DNA of 64,000 nt from Tritrichomonas foetus. Lineage: Eukaryota; Parabasalia; Tritrichomonadida; Tritrichomonadidae. The position numbers were made by a program, and so were the translations under genes. This document shows positions 38,351-48,766 of this stretch, one piece after another. The notes under the pieces were generated by a model. The model worked only from the letters and a program-made list of their open reading frames with translations. It was not told where the DNA came from and searched no databases. The stretch covers positions 24,869 through 88,868 of the forward strand of contig MLAK01000575.1 in NCBI GenBank assembly GCA_001839685.1, read 5' to 3'. Numbering within the stretch: the first letter of the stretch is position 1; the number at the start of each line of letters is the position of its first letter.

Positions 38351-39901
38351 ATGCAAGAAATGGTTAATAGCACACAGATTGATCCTCCATTTTGGTGGAG
38401 TGGAATGAAAAATCCGGTTGTTCAACTGTTCATTTATGGACCTAAGATTAGTTTATTTAAACCAAAAGTAGATAGTGAAAGTATTATTATTGTGAGTACT
38501 GTTCTTGTTGAAAGTCCAAATTATATTATAATCAACCTTGATACAACAGATGCTGATCCACAGACTTTTGCAATAGAATTTTCAAATGAGAATGATTTTT
38601 TCGTAATGAAGTATGAACTTAAACAAAGAGAACCACATGCTACAGTTATTGATAGTTTTGATTCAAGTGATGTGGTTTATTTATTAATGCCTGATCGTTT
38701 TTCAAAAGGAAGCGAATATGAATTACCAGGTCTCCCAAAAGATACAGAAAATGATGTTCAAGATCCCACCATGTCTTCTTCCAACAATATTCCAACTACA
38801 CTTAAATCAAATGATGAAACAACAGGGAAATTTATTGATCCTAATTTCCCTCATCTTAGAGCAAGATATCATGTTGATAGAGGTGACCCAAATGCAAGGC
38901 ATGGAGGTGATTTGATAGGAGTTAGAAATCACTTAGATTATTTTTGTGATCTTGGGATCACCACAGTTTGGATGACACCGATATTCGAAAATGATATGGA
39001 AGGAGGCTCTTATCATGGATATGCCTCAACGGACTTTTACAAGGTTGATCCAAGATTTGGTACTAACGAGGAATACTTAAGTTTTGTTGAAGAATGTCAT
39101 AAAAGAGGACTAAAAGTTGTGATGGATATGGTATTTAATCACTGTGGAAGTAACCATATTTGGTACATTGACACACCCTCTAAAGATTGGTTTAATTGTC
39201 GAAGAAACTATGTACCAACAACACATGAAATTCAGACTATGTATTCCCCATATGGTGCCGACATTGATAAAGGAGAATTTAATGATGGCTACTTTGTGGA
39301 TACAATGCCAGATCTAAATCATCGCAATCAGATTATCGAGAGATATTTAGTGCAAAACAGTATTTGGTGGATAGAAAATACTCGTATTAATGGAATTAGA
39401 CAAGATACATATCCTTACTGTGATCAACCAATGATGTCACGATGGATAAAATCTGTTCAAGATGAATATCCAGGATTTAATATTGTTGGTGAAGTTTGGC
39501 TCGATTCTGCCATCGGAATATCTTATTTTCAAAATGGAAATACTTTTAATGAACTTCAGCCATTGCTGCCAACTGTTATGGATTTCCAACTTATGTCTAT
39601 AATTGGTGAGGTAGTTGAGCACGAAACCTCTTTCAATGATGGTTTTTATAAACTATACCGTCATTTGAATTTCGATTATGTTTATCCAGATGTGTACAAA
39701 GTACTTCGATTCTTAGATAATCATGATACAGATCGTTTTTTAAAAGGTCAAGTAGAAAATCTTTATTCTTTCAAACAAGGAATGACTGTTCTTTTAACAA
39801 TTCCTGGAATTCCACAAATTTATTATGGAACAGAAATATTAATGTATGGAACTAAAGGAATAAGTGATGGTTATGTTCGTAGTGATTTTCCAGGTGGATA
39901 G
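38351..39901 (+). CDS. GH13 alpha-amylase/cyclomaltodextrinase, Bacteroidota-like, ended by in-frame TAG
   Basis: A 516-residue frame. An N-terminal beta domain includes PPFWWSGMKNPVVQLFIYG, the signature of SusA/neopullulanase-type cyclomaltodextrinases of Bacteroidota. The (beta/alpha)8 domain carries GH13 regions: DMVFNH (259-264), GIRQDTYPY with nucleophile D352, IVGEVW with acid/base E381, and FLDNHDTDR with D459. It hydrolyses alpha-1,4-linked maltodextrins or glycogen-type glucans. There is no signal peptide, so it would be cytosolic. The frame stops at SDFPGG-TAG where the family has FPGGW followed by G-D; TGG to TAG is a single change. The same frame continues for another 119 codons with clear homology (39902-40261). 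A native Inr precedes the gene. Lateral transfer is likely but unproven here. Confidence 0.88.
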   Translation: MQEMVNSTQIDPPFWWSGMKNPVVQLFIYGPKISLFKPKVDSESIIIVSTVLVESPNYIIINLDTTDADPQTFAIEFSNENDFFVMKYELKQREPHATVIDSFDSSDVVYLLMPDRFSKGSEYELPGLPKDTENDVQDPTMSSSNNIPTTLKSNDETTGKFIDPNFPHLRARYHVDRGDPNARHGGDLIGVRNHLDYFCDLGITTVWMTPIFENDMEGGSYHGYASTDFYKVDPRFGTNEEYLSFVEECHKRGLKVVMDMVFNHCGSNHIWYIDTPSKDWFNCRRNYVPTTHEIQTMYSPYGADIDKGEFNDGYFVDTMPDLNHRNQIIERYLVQNSIWWIENTRINGIRQDTYPYCDQPMMSRWIKSVQDEYPGFNIVGEVWLDSAIGISYFQNGNTFNELQPLLPTVMDFQLMSIIGEVVEHETSFNDGFYKLYRHLNFDYVYPDVYKVLRFLDNHDTDRFLKGQVENLYSFKQGMTVLLTIPGIPQIYYGTEILMYGTKGISDGYVRSDFPGG

Positions 39902-40261
39902 AAAGGAGATATATGTAATTGCTTTACTTCCGAAGGAAGAACAGATTTACAAAATCAAGCTTTTGATTTTACACGAACCATTTTACAATGGAGAAAAAAG
40001 AATAAAGTGATATCTCAAGGTACCATGAAGCATTTTCGAATATATGATGGAGTTTATGTTTATGAAAGAAGGCTTGGTCTCAATAGTGTGATTGTGATAA
40101 TGAATGGGCTTTATCATCCCACGAAAATAAACCTTGAAAGATATGAGGAAATTCTTAAAGATACATGTAAAGGTAAAGATGTCATAACAGGACAGGAGTA
40201 TGAACTGGGCACTCAATTGGATCTTGATACTAAAGAAGTGTTAATTCTTGAAATGCATTAA
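39902..40261 (+). pseudogene. C-terminal part of the amylase beyond the in-frame TAG
   Basis: Directly in frame after the TAG at 39899-39901 the sequence reads KGDICNCFTSEGRT, then FTRTILQWRKKNKV and a GH13 C-terminal beta domain (FRIYDGVYVYERR, VIVIMNG) to a TAA at 40259-40261. Restoring one codon would give about 636 residues, normal for the family. The conserved reading argues for a very recent nonsense mutation, readthrough or a base-call error. Confidence 0.8.
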
Positions 40262-40494
40262 TAGACTAATTCAAGTCCCTAATTCTTGGTGTATTTGGAC
40301 TTTAATATTACTTTTTTTTAGAGAAAATAATATATTAAAATATAAAAAATGTTTCCGTTATCTGTTTTTTACATATTATTGAGTATATTTTAAAAATAAC
40401 ACTTATATTCATGGACAACAATTAAATTATTAATAGTAGTAGTATTAGTGAAGCTCTATATACCAATTTGTTTGCAAAGTTCAGAAAAAAGCTT

Positions 40495-41232
40495 CTAATG
40501 ATCAATTTTTTTGCCTTTGTGAATTAACATTTTGTCATTTCGAAGTGCATAAGAAAGAGATGGTTTAATTTTTAATTCCAATGGTGACAGTCCATCATCT
40601 TTATTTAATGTAGAAATGATAATTTGTTTTAATTTTTCTACATCATATTGATCTTGATTGATTTTTACCTCTTGAATTAATTCATTAGCAATTTTAGTAC
40701 TTTTTATGTTTAAGTGACGAATAATTGTTTCAATCTGAAAGGTGTTCGCTATTTTATTGACACCACATATTTCTTTTATTATTAATGCATTCTTTTTCTC
40801 TACAATTGATTGGGAATTTTGGCTTATTAATCTCAAAGACTGGTTTGGATTTTCAACTGATTTTTTTTTGCGAGAAATTGATTCTTCAAACAAACGAAGT
40901 GAATTATTTTTAGTTACTACTTTCTCACGTTCAGGAGGAACTGATGACTTTAGAACGTAATTATATGGTTTTGTAATAAATCTTCTTTCCGAAGGAGGAT
41001 GATCACGATTTTTAATGTGTCTATCATTTGCTGAAACTTGTCTTGACATAAATTCATGAAAACTATCACTATAATCTTTAACAATGAAATTACTAGAAGA
41101 TGTTAAGTCATGTGATTTTTGGCATTTTAAAGTTGGTCTGTCATCAGGAATTATCAAAGAAACAGAATATTCAGCATCTTCATCTGATGCATATTCATAA
41201 TCAGTAAAATTTTCTATCACTATTTCCGTCAT
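40495..41232 (-). CDS. Hypothetical protein
   Basis: A 245-residue protein from an ATG. It is charged, Ser/Lys/Asn-rich and probably largely disordered for the first ~130 residues (acidic start, then basic motifs such as PPSERR and SRKKK). Residues about 140-215 may form helices (IVEKKNALIIKEICGVNKI; FQIETIIRHLNIKSTKIANE). No signal peptide, membrane segment or known domain is seen. An AAAAAGTT motif lies about 100 bp upstream. I do not recognise it. Confidence 0.6.
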   Translation of the reverse strand: MTEIVIENFTDYEYASDEDAEYSVSLIIPDDRPTLKCQKSHDLTSSSNFIVKDYSDSFHEFMSRQVSANDRHIKNRDHPPSERRFITKPYNYVLKSSVPPEREKVVTKNNSLRLFEESISRKKKSVENPNQSLRLISQNSQSIVEKKNALIIKEICGVNKIANTFQIETIIRHLNIKSTKIANELIQEVKINQDQYDVEKLKQIIISTLNKDDGLSPLELKIKPSLSYALRNDKMLIHKGKKIDH

Positions 41233-41606
41233 TCCTTGTTGGGATTTAGGAATTGAATGTATATTTGTTCAATTAAACGTACATGAAAAAAGGAGAAAAC
41301 TTTTTAGAGCTTATTTGGACTAATACTCAGAAAATATGATCAAATATACTATGAAAAAGTTACAGAAAATAGGAAAACGAAAGAAAAATTATGTTCCCGA
41401 TATTTTAATAATATTAGATTATATAGATATATATAGATTCATACAGAGAAATACAAAAATACTAAAAACATCATGAATAAATTTCATTTTCAAGAATTTT
41501 GCTCTGAATTTTTGGCATTTTTGGCGTATTTTGATTTGTTGATAATTTTGTGTGAAAGTTGTTTCAATTCAATTAACTTTGTTTTATTTTCATTAGCTTT
41601 CAAGAT
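41233..41606. other. Intergenic region
   Basis: Spacer with AAAAAGTT-type motifs at about 41345 and (reverse) 41307. No gene seen. Confidence 0.4.
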
Positions 41607-41882
41607 CTACTTTCTTCTCTGATTGTAAATTCTATTCAAATTCTCTTTGGTTTGATTGGAAATATGTTTGTCACATTCCAAAATTTGAGATAATTCTTGA
41701 TAAATAATATCTATTTCGACACAATTTTCGAGGTGTTTCCTTAATTTTTCGATTGTTACTTCATTGTCGAAAAGTCTTCCTTGTGTCACTTTTTCGTCTT
41801 TATATTTATCAAATTTAGGTAAATCTACAGATGCTGATGACGCTACTTCACTTTTGATTGAAGATGATTTCGTAAGCAAAAA
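41607..41882 (-). other. Probable C-terminal continuation of the giant coiled-coil protein
   Basis: A frame without ATG begins at the A6 run (41878-41883) where the large coiled-coil frame shifts, and reads a Ser-rich linker followed by a helical, charged tail (FDNEVTIEKLRKHLENCVEI) to a TAG. A one-base slip in the A6 run (T6 on the coding strand) joins the two into a protein of about 1970 residues. Either the assembly has an indel or the last ~90 residues were lost by frameshift. Confidence 0.6.
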
Positions 41883-44800
41883 ATTACTGAGTATAAATCG
41901 GTTTGTTTAGGTGCTGTTGGTTTCGGAATTAATTGGATACATTGCTCAACACCAATTTTCAGTTTACACATAAACTTCTCGATATCATGTGGATTAGATT
42001 CTGATGATAGATTCAATGAAGGTGGACTAAGAACTTTCATTATGTAGTTCAATAAGTTTTTATAATTAACAAATTCAGTGTGATCAATGGTGATTTGATC
42101 TTTAGGTGAATTATTGTTACCAGTTGTCTTTTGTGCAGACTTTTCACTTGCGAAGTAAATTCTAACGAGTTTAGAAACAGTATATTTTGATTTGAACATT
42201 TCTACTATACATGGATTCTTATAACTCAATATTTCTTTGACTTTTTCTAATTCTTCTTTTTGTTGCGAATCCAACTTTTTGAGAGTAGTAGCTAGTGTTT
42301 CGATTTTTCGTTTTTCTTGTTTGTGTCTTTGATGAAGTTCAATTGTTTGTTTCTTAGCTTTCTTTAAGTGAGTAATCGCTTTAGCGCAATTATTTTTAGA
42401 TTTATTAAGTGCTTGAATAAGCTGTTCTTTTTCATTTAATAAATTTTTAATTTTCTCTTTTTGTGATAAAACTTGTTTCCTTAATGTCAGTTCAATTTCA
42501 TTTGAATGCGAAATTGGTGATCCTGCACGTTCATCTATTGATCTGCAAAGTTCAGATATTGATGATTCTATCATTGATGATTTATTTCTTAAGAATTCTA
42601 ATTCAGAAACATAATTAATATATTCATCGTTCAGAGTATTCTCGCTTTCTTTATTCGGTGAATCTTTTGATTGCTGATTCTTTATTAATGTAGATCTCTT
42701 TGACAAGGATTCACTGAAATATTGGTCTGCTGTGTTAAGCTCATCAGCTCGCATGGAGAAAGATCCGGTATCAATTAATGACATATCTTGTGATAATGCC
42801 ATTGACATTAAAGATTTAATTTGCATTTCTTGTTGAATAATATTATTTTTCAATTGACTTAATTCATCATTGCTTTGTTGTTTGAGACTGCTAACTTCTT
42901 CACTTTTATCGAGCAAACGAAGTTCGGTAGATTCAATGACAGCGTCTCTTGATTGTACCATTAAATTGGCATCCTCAAGTTGTGTTCGAAGTTTCTCATT
43001 TGATGAATTCAATAATTGAATTTGTCTTCTTAAAGAACGATTTTCGTTAATTTGATTAAGAAGTCGTTCATCGTTTGATGCATCGTTGGTTGTTAATGAA
43101 TTTAAAGTAACATGCATATTTTCGATTTCAGAAATATGATCATTTAATGATTCGTTTTCAATTTCAGCTTCTTTCTTCTTGAAATAGGAGTTTTGCAATA
43201 AAACTTCTTTAGCTTCGAGTCTCGTTTGAAGTTGGTGAATCTCATTTTGAGCAATTTGAGCTTCTTCGCCTTTAGCTTTAGCCAAATTATAGATAACTTT
43301 CTTATATTTGCTAATTTGTTGAATATCTTCTTCTTTGGTTTGATTTAAACTGGTTTCGATTTCTTTGATAACTGTTTGAAGATGATTTACTTCATTTTGG
43401 TAATTTTTAATTTCATCTTTCAATTGAGTGATTAATTCTGCCTTTTGTTCATTTCTATCAGTTGAAGCATCGAGTTTCTTTGTCAATAAAAGAATCTCTT
43501 CGGCTTTGATTTTATTTAATTTTTCTTCTTTTTGAAGTCTTTCACGAAGAATTGACGTTTCATTGCTTTGGAACTCACTCTTTTGTAAAAGTTTTTCACG
43601 TAACAATTTTTCGTTTTCGGTTTTTTGTTGACCATCAAAATTCAATTTTTCAAACTTAATTTTAATTCGAGTTAATTCATTTGTCTTTTTATCAAGTTCT
43701 TGACTTGTTATACCTAATTGGTGAGCAAGCTCAGAAACCCGTGTGCTTAATTGCTGTAGATATTTGGTCATTTCCTCTACTTTAGAATTAAGCATTCCGA
43801 TTTGGGCTTCTTTTTCTTCAATAATAGAATCCTTTTTATTTATTTCACTTTGAAAATTACTGATTTCATTGGACAAGTCTTTTATTTGAACTTTCATAGT
43901 TGTGTTGATATTGGAAATTTCTTGGATTTTAGAATTTTTTTCCTCAAGTTTATGCAATATAGTTGCTTTTTCTTGTTTGAATGTTGCGATATTTTGTTCC
44001 AGTAAAAGTTTTTCTTTATTAACAGTATTAATATCTTTATTTAAGCTAATGTTTTCGGCTTGAGCGTCACGTATCTGATCTTGTAGTTCAATTTTCGTGG
44101 TGTTGAAATCATTTTGCATTGTTTGAATTTGAGTCTCAAGATGAGACTTTTGGGTAAAAATGTTCGAAATTTCCTCATTTTGTTGAGATATTTGTTTCTC
44201 AAGTTGTCTTATATAATTAGTTTTCTCGTCGAGATTATGATTAGTTTGAGAAAGCTGATCAGTTATTTGAATATTTTGTGCACGTTGTTCCAAGAGAAGT
44301 TGATTAGAATTGCTCAATTTTCCTTCAAGCTCGGAAATAATTGCATTTTTTTGATCTAGAGCGTTTTGAGACAATCCTTGCAAATGATATAGTTTAGATG
44401 ATTGTTGTTGAACTTCTTCTAATTTGGTTTGAAGTTCTTGAATCTTCTCGTTTTGTTCAATGATTTCTTGTTCTTTGGTTTCTTTAACTTGATTACTTTC
44501 AGAAAGTTGTTGTTGGACTTCTTCTAATTTGGTTTGAAGTTCTTGAATCTTCTCGTTTTGTTCAATGATTTCTTGTTCTTTGGTTTCTTTAACTTGATTA
44601 CTTTCAGAAAGTTGTTGTTGGACTTCTTCTAATTTGGTTTGAAGTTCTTGAATCTTCTCGTTTTGTTCAATGATTTCTTGTTCTTTGGTTTCTTTAACTT
44701 GATTACTTTCAGAAAGTTGTTGTTGGACTTCTTCTAATTTGGTTTGAAGTTCTTGAATCTTCTCGTTTTGTTCAATGATTTCTTGTTCTTTGGTTTCTTT

Positions 44801-47533
44801 AACTTGATTACTTTCAGAAAGTTGTTGTTGGACTTCTTCTAATTTGGTTTGAAGTTCTTGAATCTTCTCATTTTGTTCAATGGTTTCTTGTTCTTTGTTA
44901 ACATCTAATTTAATTGATCTTTCTTCTACTGTGAGTGCTGATGGGGACTTTTCTGAGAGTTTGGTATTTAATTCTGTTATTTCATTTTCTTTACTTTCAA
45001 TTCTTTGAGTTGTATCATTTATCTGACATTTCAGTTCTTCATGTAATATTTCATGTTGATTTAGCTTCTGAGCTTGATCGTCAATTTTGCGTTGTTGTAC
45101 ATCACTCTCTCGTTTGTCAGAAGAATTTTCTTTTTGTTGATCTTGATTGCGAGTAAAACCTGATGATTCTTTATTCTGTCGTAAATCATTGATTATTCGC
45201 TCTAAATCTTCAATTTCAGCAAGTTTTTCTTCATTTTCCGAAATAATATCCATAATTCGTTTATTTAGTTCTTCAACAGTTTCTTCAAGTTCACCAATTT
45301 TCCGTAAATGCTCCTCCTTTAATTGATTCAATTCAAAAATCTTCCTTGTAAATACCATATGTTCATCATTCCGATTGAGTTCAATTTCTGAAATTCTTCT
45401 ATTTTTATCATTGAGATTTTGATTATTCGTTTTCTTTAACTCCATTAATTCGAATTTTAATTCATTATTTTGTTTGGTTAATTCACCAATATCTGCGGTA
45501 GCTTTATCAAAATTTTTTTTAAATTTGTTTACTTTTCCATTTAAAAACTGAATCTTTTTATTAAGAGGTTCTTCTGCTGTTTTTATTTTCTTTCTTAGAT
45601 CAACTAATTCTTTATTCATAATATCATTTTTAATCATCAATTCAACAAATTGTTTTTCTTTTGGCTTTACAACAACTCTTAGGTCTTTATTTTCTCGTTT
45701 TAGAAAGTCCAATTGATCGAGAAGTTCTGCAATTTGCATAGCTTTTTCACCAACAACTTTATTAACTTCATCAAATTTCTTCTTCATATATAAAATTTCT
45801 TTATTTTGGGTTGTAACTTTGGTAGCCATTTGAGCTAATTCTTCTTTGACTTTATCTTCTAAAGTATCTTCTTGCGTATTTGCTAATAATAGTTTTAATT
45901 TCTTTCCATAAATTTTTGAAATTTGGAGATCTGCAGTTAACTCTTTCACTTTTTCTTCTGTTGGTGCAATTTTTTCTTTTAATTTCGAATTTTCTTGCTC
46001 ATACCAATTTAGTCTTCTCTTTAATTCAGTAACAACAGCACTATTATTTGATGCTCTATTTTTCATCATTTGGGCTTCAGAATATACTTTCATTTTGGCA
46101 ATAGTATCAATCGAAAGATCGAGGTATTTAGCGCGTTTTTCAGGATCCTTAATAGAACTTGCTTCAGCATGAATCTTTTTGGTTAGTTCACTATCATTGA
46201 TATGTTTAATGTGTGCAAGAGTAGAGATTCTTTGCTGTAAAAGTTGAAGTCGTTCATCAGTAGAAGCTTTAGGATTAGTTTTTTGATTATCGACAATGGT
46301 CAATAAATGGTCAATTTTAATCAGTTGATCATTAATCTTTTTTGAATATTCTGACCCATCATCGAAAATCACAATTCTTTCAACATTCCCATCATTTACA
46401 CTCTTTTCTGTACTTCCTTCTGCTTTTGTTTCTGAGTTGGCTTCACTTTTAGCTAGAGTATCTCTGTTCTTTTCTTCTGTGGTTATATTTTCTTCTTTTG
46501 CATCAGTTTCAGATTCACCTTCTGGTTTGGATTCATTTTCGGGTTTGGATTCATTTTCGGGTTTGGATTCATTTTCGGGTTTGGATTCATTTTCGGGTTT
46601 TGATTCACCTTCTGATTTTGATTCACCTTCTGATTTTGATTCGGTTTCGGGGTTTGCTTCGCTGTTTGAAATTTGAGATAAAAATTTTGCTTCTGATTCT
46701 TTTTTAAGTGCTTGAATTCGGATTTGATGGAATTTTATTGCTTCGAAAGGCGAAATATCATCTATTTCAAATGAGTCGCCATTTGATTTATCTTTGTTGT
46801 AATAAAGAATTTCCTGTAATTCGTATATTTGATTTTGTTGGAAATCAATTTGTCTCTTTTGCCTGAGTAGAGCTTCTTTGTTTCGTTCATTCAAAAAAGC
46901 AAAATATTCTAATTTTGTTTGAAGATATTGAATTTTGGCTGAAGCTTGTTCGAAATCATCAGTTTCTTTTTTAATGGAAGTCAACTCATCTTTAATTCCT
47001 TTTTTTATTGGAGGTCGTCTTGGGGATGAAGTTGAAGAGGATCGCTTCCTGGCAGGTGATGGATTTTGTGGTGGCAGATTTGAAACTCTTTTGTATATTT
47101 TTAGTAATCTGCTTTCAATCGACAAATTTGGATCGTAATTTGACCTGTCACTCGTTGATATTAATTTGTCAATATTTTCGAGTGACCTTTTCACGAATTT
47201 TATTTGATTTTCAGGTTCGTTGTATTGAATTAAATCTTGTCCATTATCATTATTGATTTTTTCCACTGGATTTGATGCCTCATCTCCATCGTTATTTGAA
47301 TTTTCGTCAAGACTCTTAAATAGTAACGATTTCATGGCAACGATCGACTTAGCCAAATTTTTCATTGAGGGAATGGAAATATTGCCGATGACTTCATTGA
47401 AAAGCTCGGGTTGGGTTTCGCCAGAAATCAATTTTTCAATGTTTTTGACGATATCTTCAAGTCCCGCATTCTCATTGCCAGATGATGGGTCACTCATGGA
47501 TGGCTTTGGAATGCTGGGTGGTTCAGAAGTCAT
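41843..47533 (-). CDS. Giant coiled-coil protein
   Basis: An 1896-residue protein from an ATG. Residues 1-110 are Ser/Pro/Asn-rich. A basic patch with RKRSSSTSSPRRPP lies at about 165-180. Residues 290-355 contain an acidic ESKPENE repeat. From about 430 to 1800 the sequence is nearly continuous heptad coiled coil. An internal block at about 880-1050 consists of five near-identical 35-residue units. Such proteins in trichomonads are annotated as viral A-type inclusion or golgin-like by composition only; likely roles are cytoskeletal, centrosomal or Golgi tethering, and sequence alone does not choose. There is no C-terminal membrane segment in the open frame. The frame ends in a homopolymer-linked shift (see 41607-41882). 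Confidence 0.82.
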   Translation of the reverse strand: MTSEPPSIPKPSMSDPSSGNENAGLEDIVKNIEKLISGETQPELFNEVIGNISIPSMKNLAKSIVAMKSLLFKSLDENSNNDGDEASNPVEKINNDNGQDLIQYNEPENQIKFVKRSLENIDKLISTSDRSNYDPNLSIESRLLKIYKRVSNLPPQNPSPARKRSSSTSSPRRPPIKKGIKDELTSIKKETDDFEQASAKIQYLQTKLEYFAFLNERNKEALLRQKRQIDFQQNQIYELQEILYYNKDKSNGDSFEIDDISPFEAIKFHQIRIQALKKESEAKFLSQISNSEANPETESKSEGESKSEGESKPENESKPENESKPENESKPENESKPEGESETDAKEENITTEEKNRDTLAKSEANSETKAEGSTEKSVNDGNVERIVIFDDGSEYSKKINDQLIKIDHLLTIVDNQKTNPKASTDERLQLLQQRISTLAHIKHINDSELTKKIHAEASSIKDPEKRAKYLDLSIDTIAKMKVYSEAQMMKNRASNNSAVVTELKRRLNWYEQENSKLKEKIAPTEEKVKELTADLQISKIYGKKLKLLLANTQEDTLEDKVKEELAQMATKVTTQNKEILYMKKKFDEVNKVVGEKAMQIAELLDQLDFLKRENKDLRVVVKPKEKQFVELMIKNDIMNKELVDLRKKIKTAEEPLNKKIQFLNGKVNKFKKNFDKATADIGELTKQNNELKFELMELKKTNNQNLNDKNRRISEIELNRNDEHMVFTRKIFELNQLKEEHLRKIGELEETVEELNKRIMDIISENEEKLAEIEDLERIINDLRQNKESSGFTRNQDQQKENSSDKRESDVQQRKIDDQAQKLNQHEILHEELKCQINDTTQRIESKENEITELNTKLSEKSPSALTVEERSIKLDVNKEQETIEQNEKIQELQTKLEEVQQQLSESNQVKETKEQEIIEQNEKIQELQTKLEEVQQQLSESNQVKETKEQEIIEQNEKIQELQTKLEEVQQQLSESNQVKETKEQEIIEQNEKIQELQTKLEEVQQQLSESNQVKETKEQEIIEQNEKIQELQTKLEEVQQQSSKLYHLQGLSQNALDQKNAIISELEGKLSNSNQLLLEQRAQNIQITDQLSQTNHNLDEKTNYIRQLEKQISQQNEEISNIFTQKSHLETQIQTMQNDFNTTKIELQDQIRDAQAENISLNKDINTVNKEKLLLEQNIATFKQEKATILHKLEEKNSKIQEISNINTTMKVQIKDLSNEISNFQSEINKKDSIIEEKEAQIGMLNSKVEEMTKYLQQLSTRVSELAHQLGITSQELDKKTNELTRIKIKFEKLNFDGQQKTENEKLLREKLLQKSEFQSNETSILRERLQKEEKLNKIKAEEILLLTKKLDASTDRNEQKAELITQLKDEIKNYQNEVNHLQTVIKEIETSLNQTKEEDIQQISKYKKVIYNLAKAKGEEAQIAQNEIHQLQTRLEAKEVLLQNSYFKKKEAEIENESLNDHISEIENMHVTLNSLTTNDASNDERLLNQINENRSLRRQIQLLNSSNEKLRTQLEDANLMVQSRDAVIESTELRLLDKSEEVSSLKQQSNDELSQLKNNIIQQEMQIKSLMSMALSQDMSLIDTGSFSMRADELNTADQYFSESLSKRSTLIKNQQSKDSPNKESENTLNDEYINYVSELEFLRNKSSMIESSISELCRSIDERAGSPISHSNEIELTLRKQVLSQKEKIKNLLNEKEQLIQALNKSKNNCAKAITHLKKAKKQTIELHQRHKQEKRKIETLATTLKKLDSQQKEELEKVKEILSYKNPCIVEMFKSKYTVSKLVRIYFASEKSAQKTTGNNNSPKDQITIDHTEFVNYKNLLNYIMKVLSPPSLNLSSESNPHDIEKFMCKLKIGVEQCIQLIPKPTAPKQTDLYSVIFCLRNHLQSKVK
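44400..44898 (-). repeat. 105-bp coding tandem repeat (5 copies, 35 residues = five heptads)
   Basis: About five head-to-tail copies of a 105-bp unit, nearly identical at the DNA level including third positions. The encoded unit contains IQELQTKLEEVQQQLSESNQ. Thirty-five residues equal exactly five heptads. Confidence 0.95.
46505..46650 (-). repeat. Coding repeat (ESKPENE/ESKSEGE)
   Basis: About eight imperfect 18-bp units encoding the acidic hexapeptides ESKPEN and ESKSEG near the N-terminal third of the giant coiled-coil protein. Confidence 0.85.
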
Positions 47534-47998
47534 TTTTCAACGAGATCGAAGAAAAAAAAAAAGATTTTTTCGAAATACAAAAAATGATGATAATCTCTCA
47601 AAATCATTTGCGTAGAATTCAAAATTGAGAAAGTAGAAAATGTTTATCTCGATTTGAATATTGATTTAAATCATCATTCAAAGAAAAAGTGAAAAATAAA
47701 TTTCAATATTAGCGGATTAATAAAATTAAATGAATATTTTATCAGAGAATTTAGTTATATTTATTATAATAAAACTAAAAATGTTATAATATACCGGAAT
47801 TTATGGTTCAAAAAGTGTATAACGAGAGCTGTAGAAAAACAAGATTCTCAATAGGTCACTTTTTGTGAAGTTGTTTTCAAAAATTGAAATATCATTCAAA
47901 TCTAAAAGTGATGTACAGAAAATAATAATTGAATTGAATTTCATACAATTGGTTAACTTTTTAAATAGACATTAAAAAAAAAGCAAGTTACCTAAACT

Positions 47999-48760
47999 GG
48001 TTGTAAAAAGTGAGAAGTGGTCAATACAAAAAAGTGACATGTTATTGACCTTCAAAGATCAACCAAAAATTTCGAAAAAGTATTAGCAAAGCCAGAGCAA
48101 GATCGATTAATCAATTATTTTTCTCCGTAACGGTGGGCATTCGCATAGGGAGATACAAGCAATCTTAAAAGTTAGCCCTTCACGACTTTCTGCCGTTTTG
48201 CAAGGCGAACAAATGACCATTCGTTAGGGCGATCACCTTGTAAGTGGCTTCAATCCTCAAATTAAATTAACTTTGGCAAGTAACAGAACATCAATTAGCC
48301 GAATTTTGTCATCACAAGAATTCCTGAATTTACTGTGGCGCCAATTTCAGAAGATCAAGATGAAAATGCATTTTCATCATTATTTCACAGGTGGACAAAA
48401 TAGAAGACCATTGCCGCAATGCTCAGGAGAAAATCTGCGAATCTGATGAAAAACCGCTATTTTTTTTTGTAGAGCGAATGTGGAATTCTCATTATGATGG
48501 AATTACTAATTGTACAAATTTTATCATTAATTGATGATATTTTGAGCTTGATTTAATGCAAACCCAAACTTTTTAATAACCGGATATTTAAGGTCTATTT
48601 TAGGTCAAATCTGAATGGGAAAAAGAGAGAAACATAAACTAGTTAAATAAATTTGTGACATTAAGTTTTTTCTGAGTAATTTATTTATGTCTCGAAACTT
48701 TTATTTTGGGAAAAAAAATCGCTTATTTTTATTCAAAAGCACTTCTCACTTTTTACAACC
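47999..48760 (+). mobile_element. Degenerate DNA transposon with 21-bp perfect inverted repeats
   Basis: GGTTGTAAAAAGTGAGAAGTG at 47999-48019 is the exact reverse complement of 48740-48760. Inside, one plus-strand frame from 48123 reads GGHSHREIQAILKVSPSRLS, a helix-turn-helix of the Tc1/mariner/paired type. After one stop, LASNRTSISRILSS follows in the same frame, like the second helix-turn-helix of such transposases. No catalytic domain is left inside. The interior near 48120-48260 is GC-richer than the surroundings. Confidence 0.6.
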
Positions 48761-48766
48761 ATTTTG

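Noticed and set aside
38351..40261. Reassignment of TAG or TGA as sense codons
   Set aside because: The TAG at a Trp site and the TGA in the tetraspanin-like gene could suggest recoding, but many intact genes here end properly at TAA, TAG or TGA, and the two cases use different codons.
44400..44898. CRISPR-like regularly spaced repeat
   Set aside because: The 105-bp units are directly adjacent coding repeats without spacers, in a eukaryotic gene.
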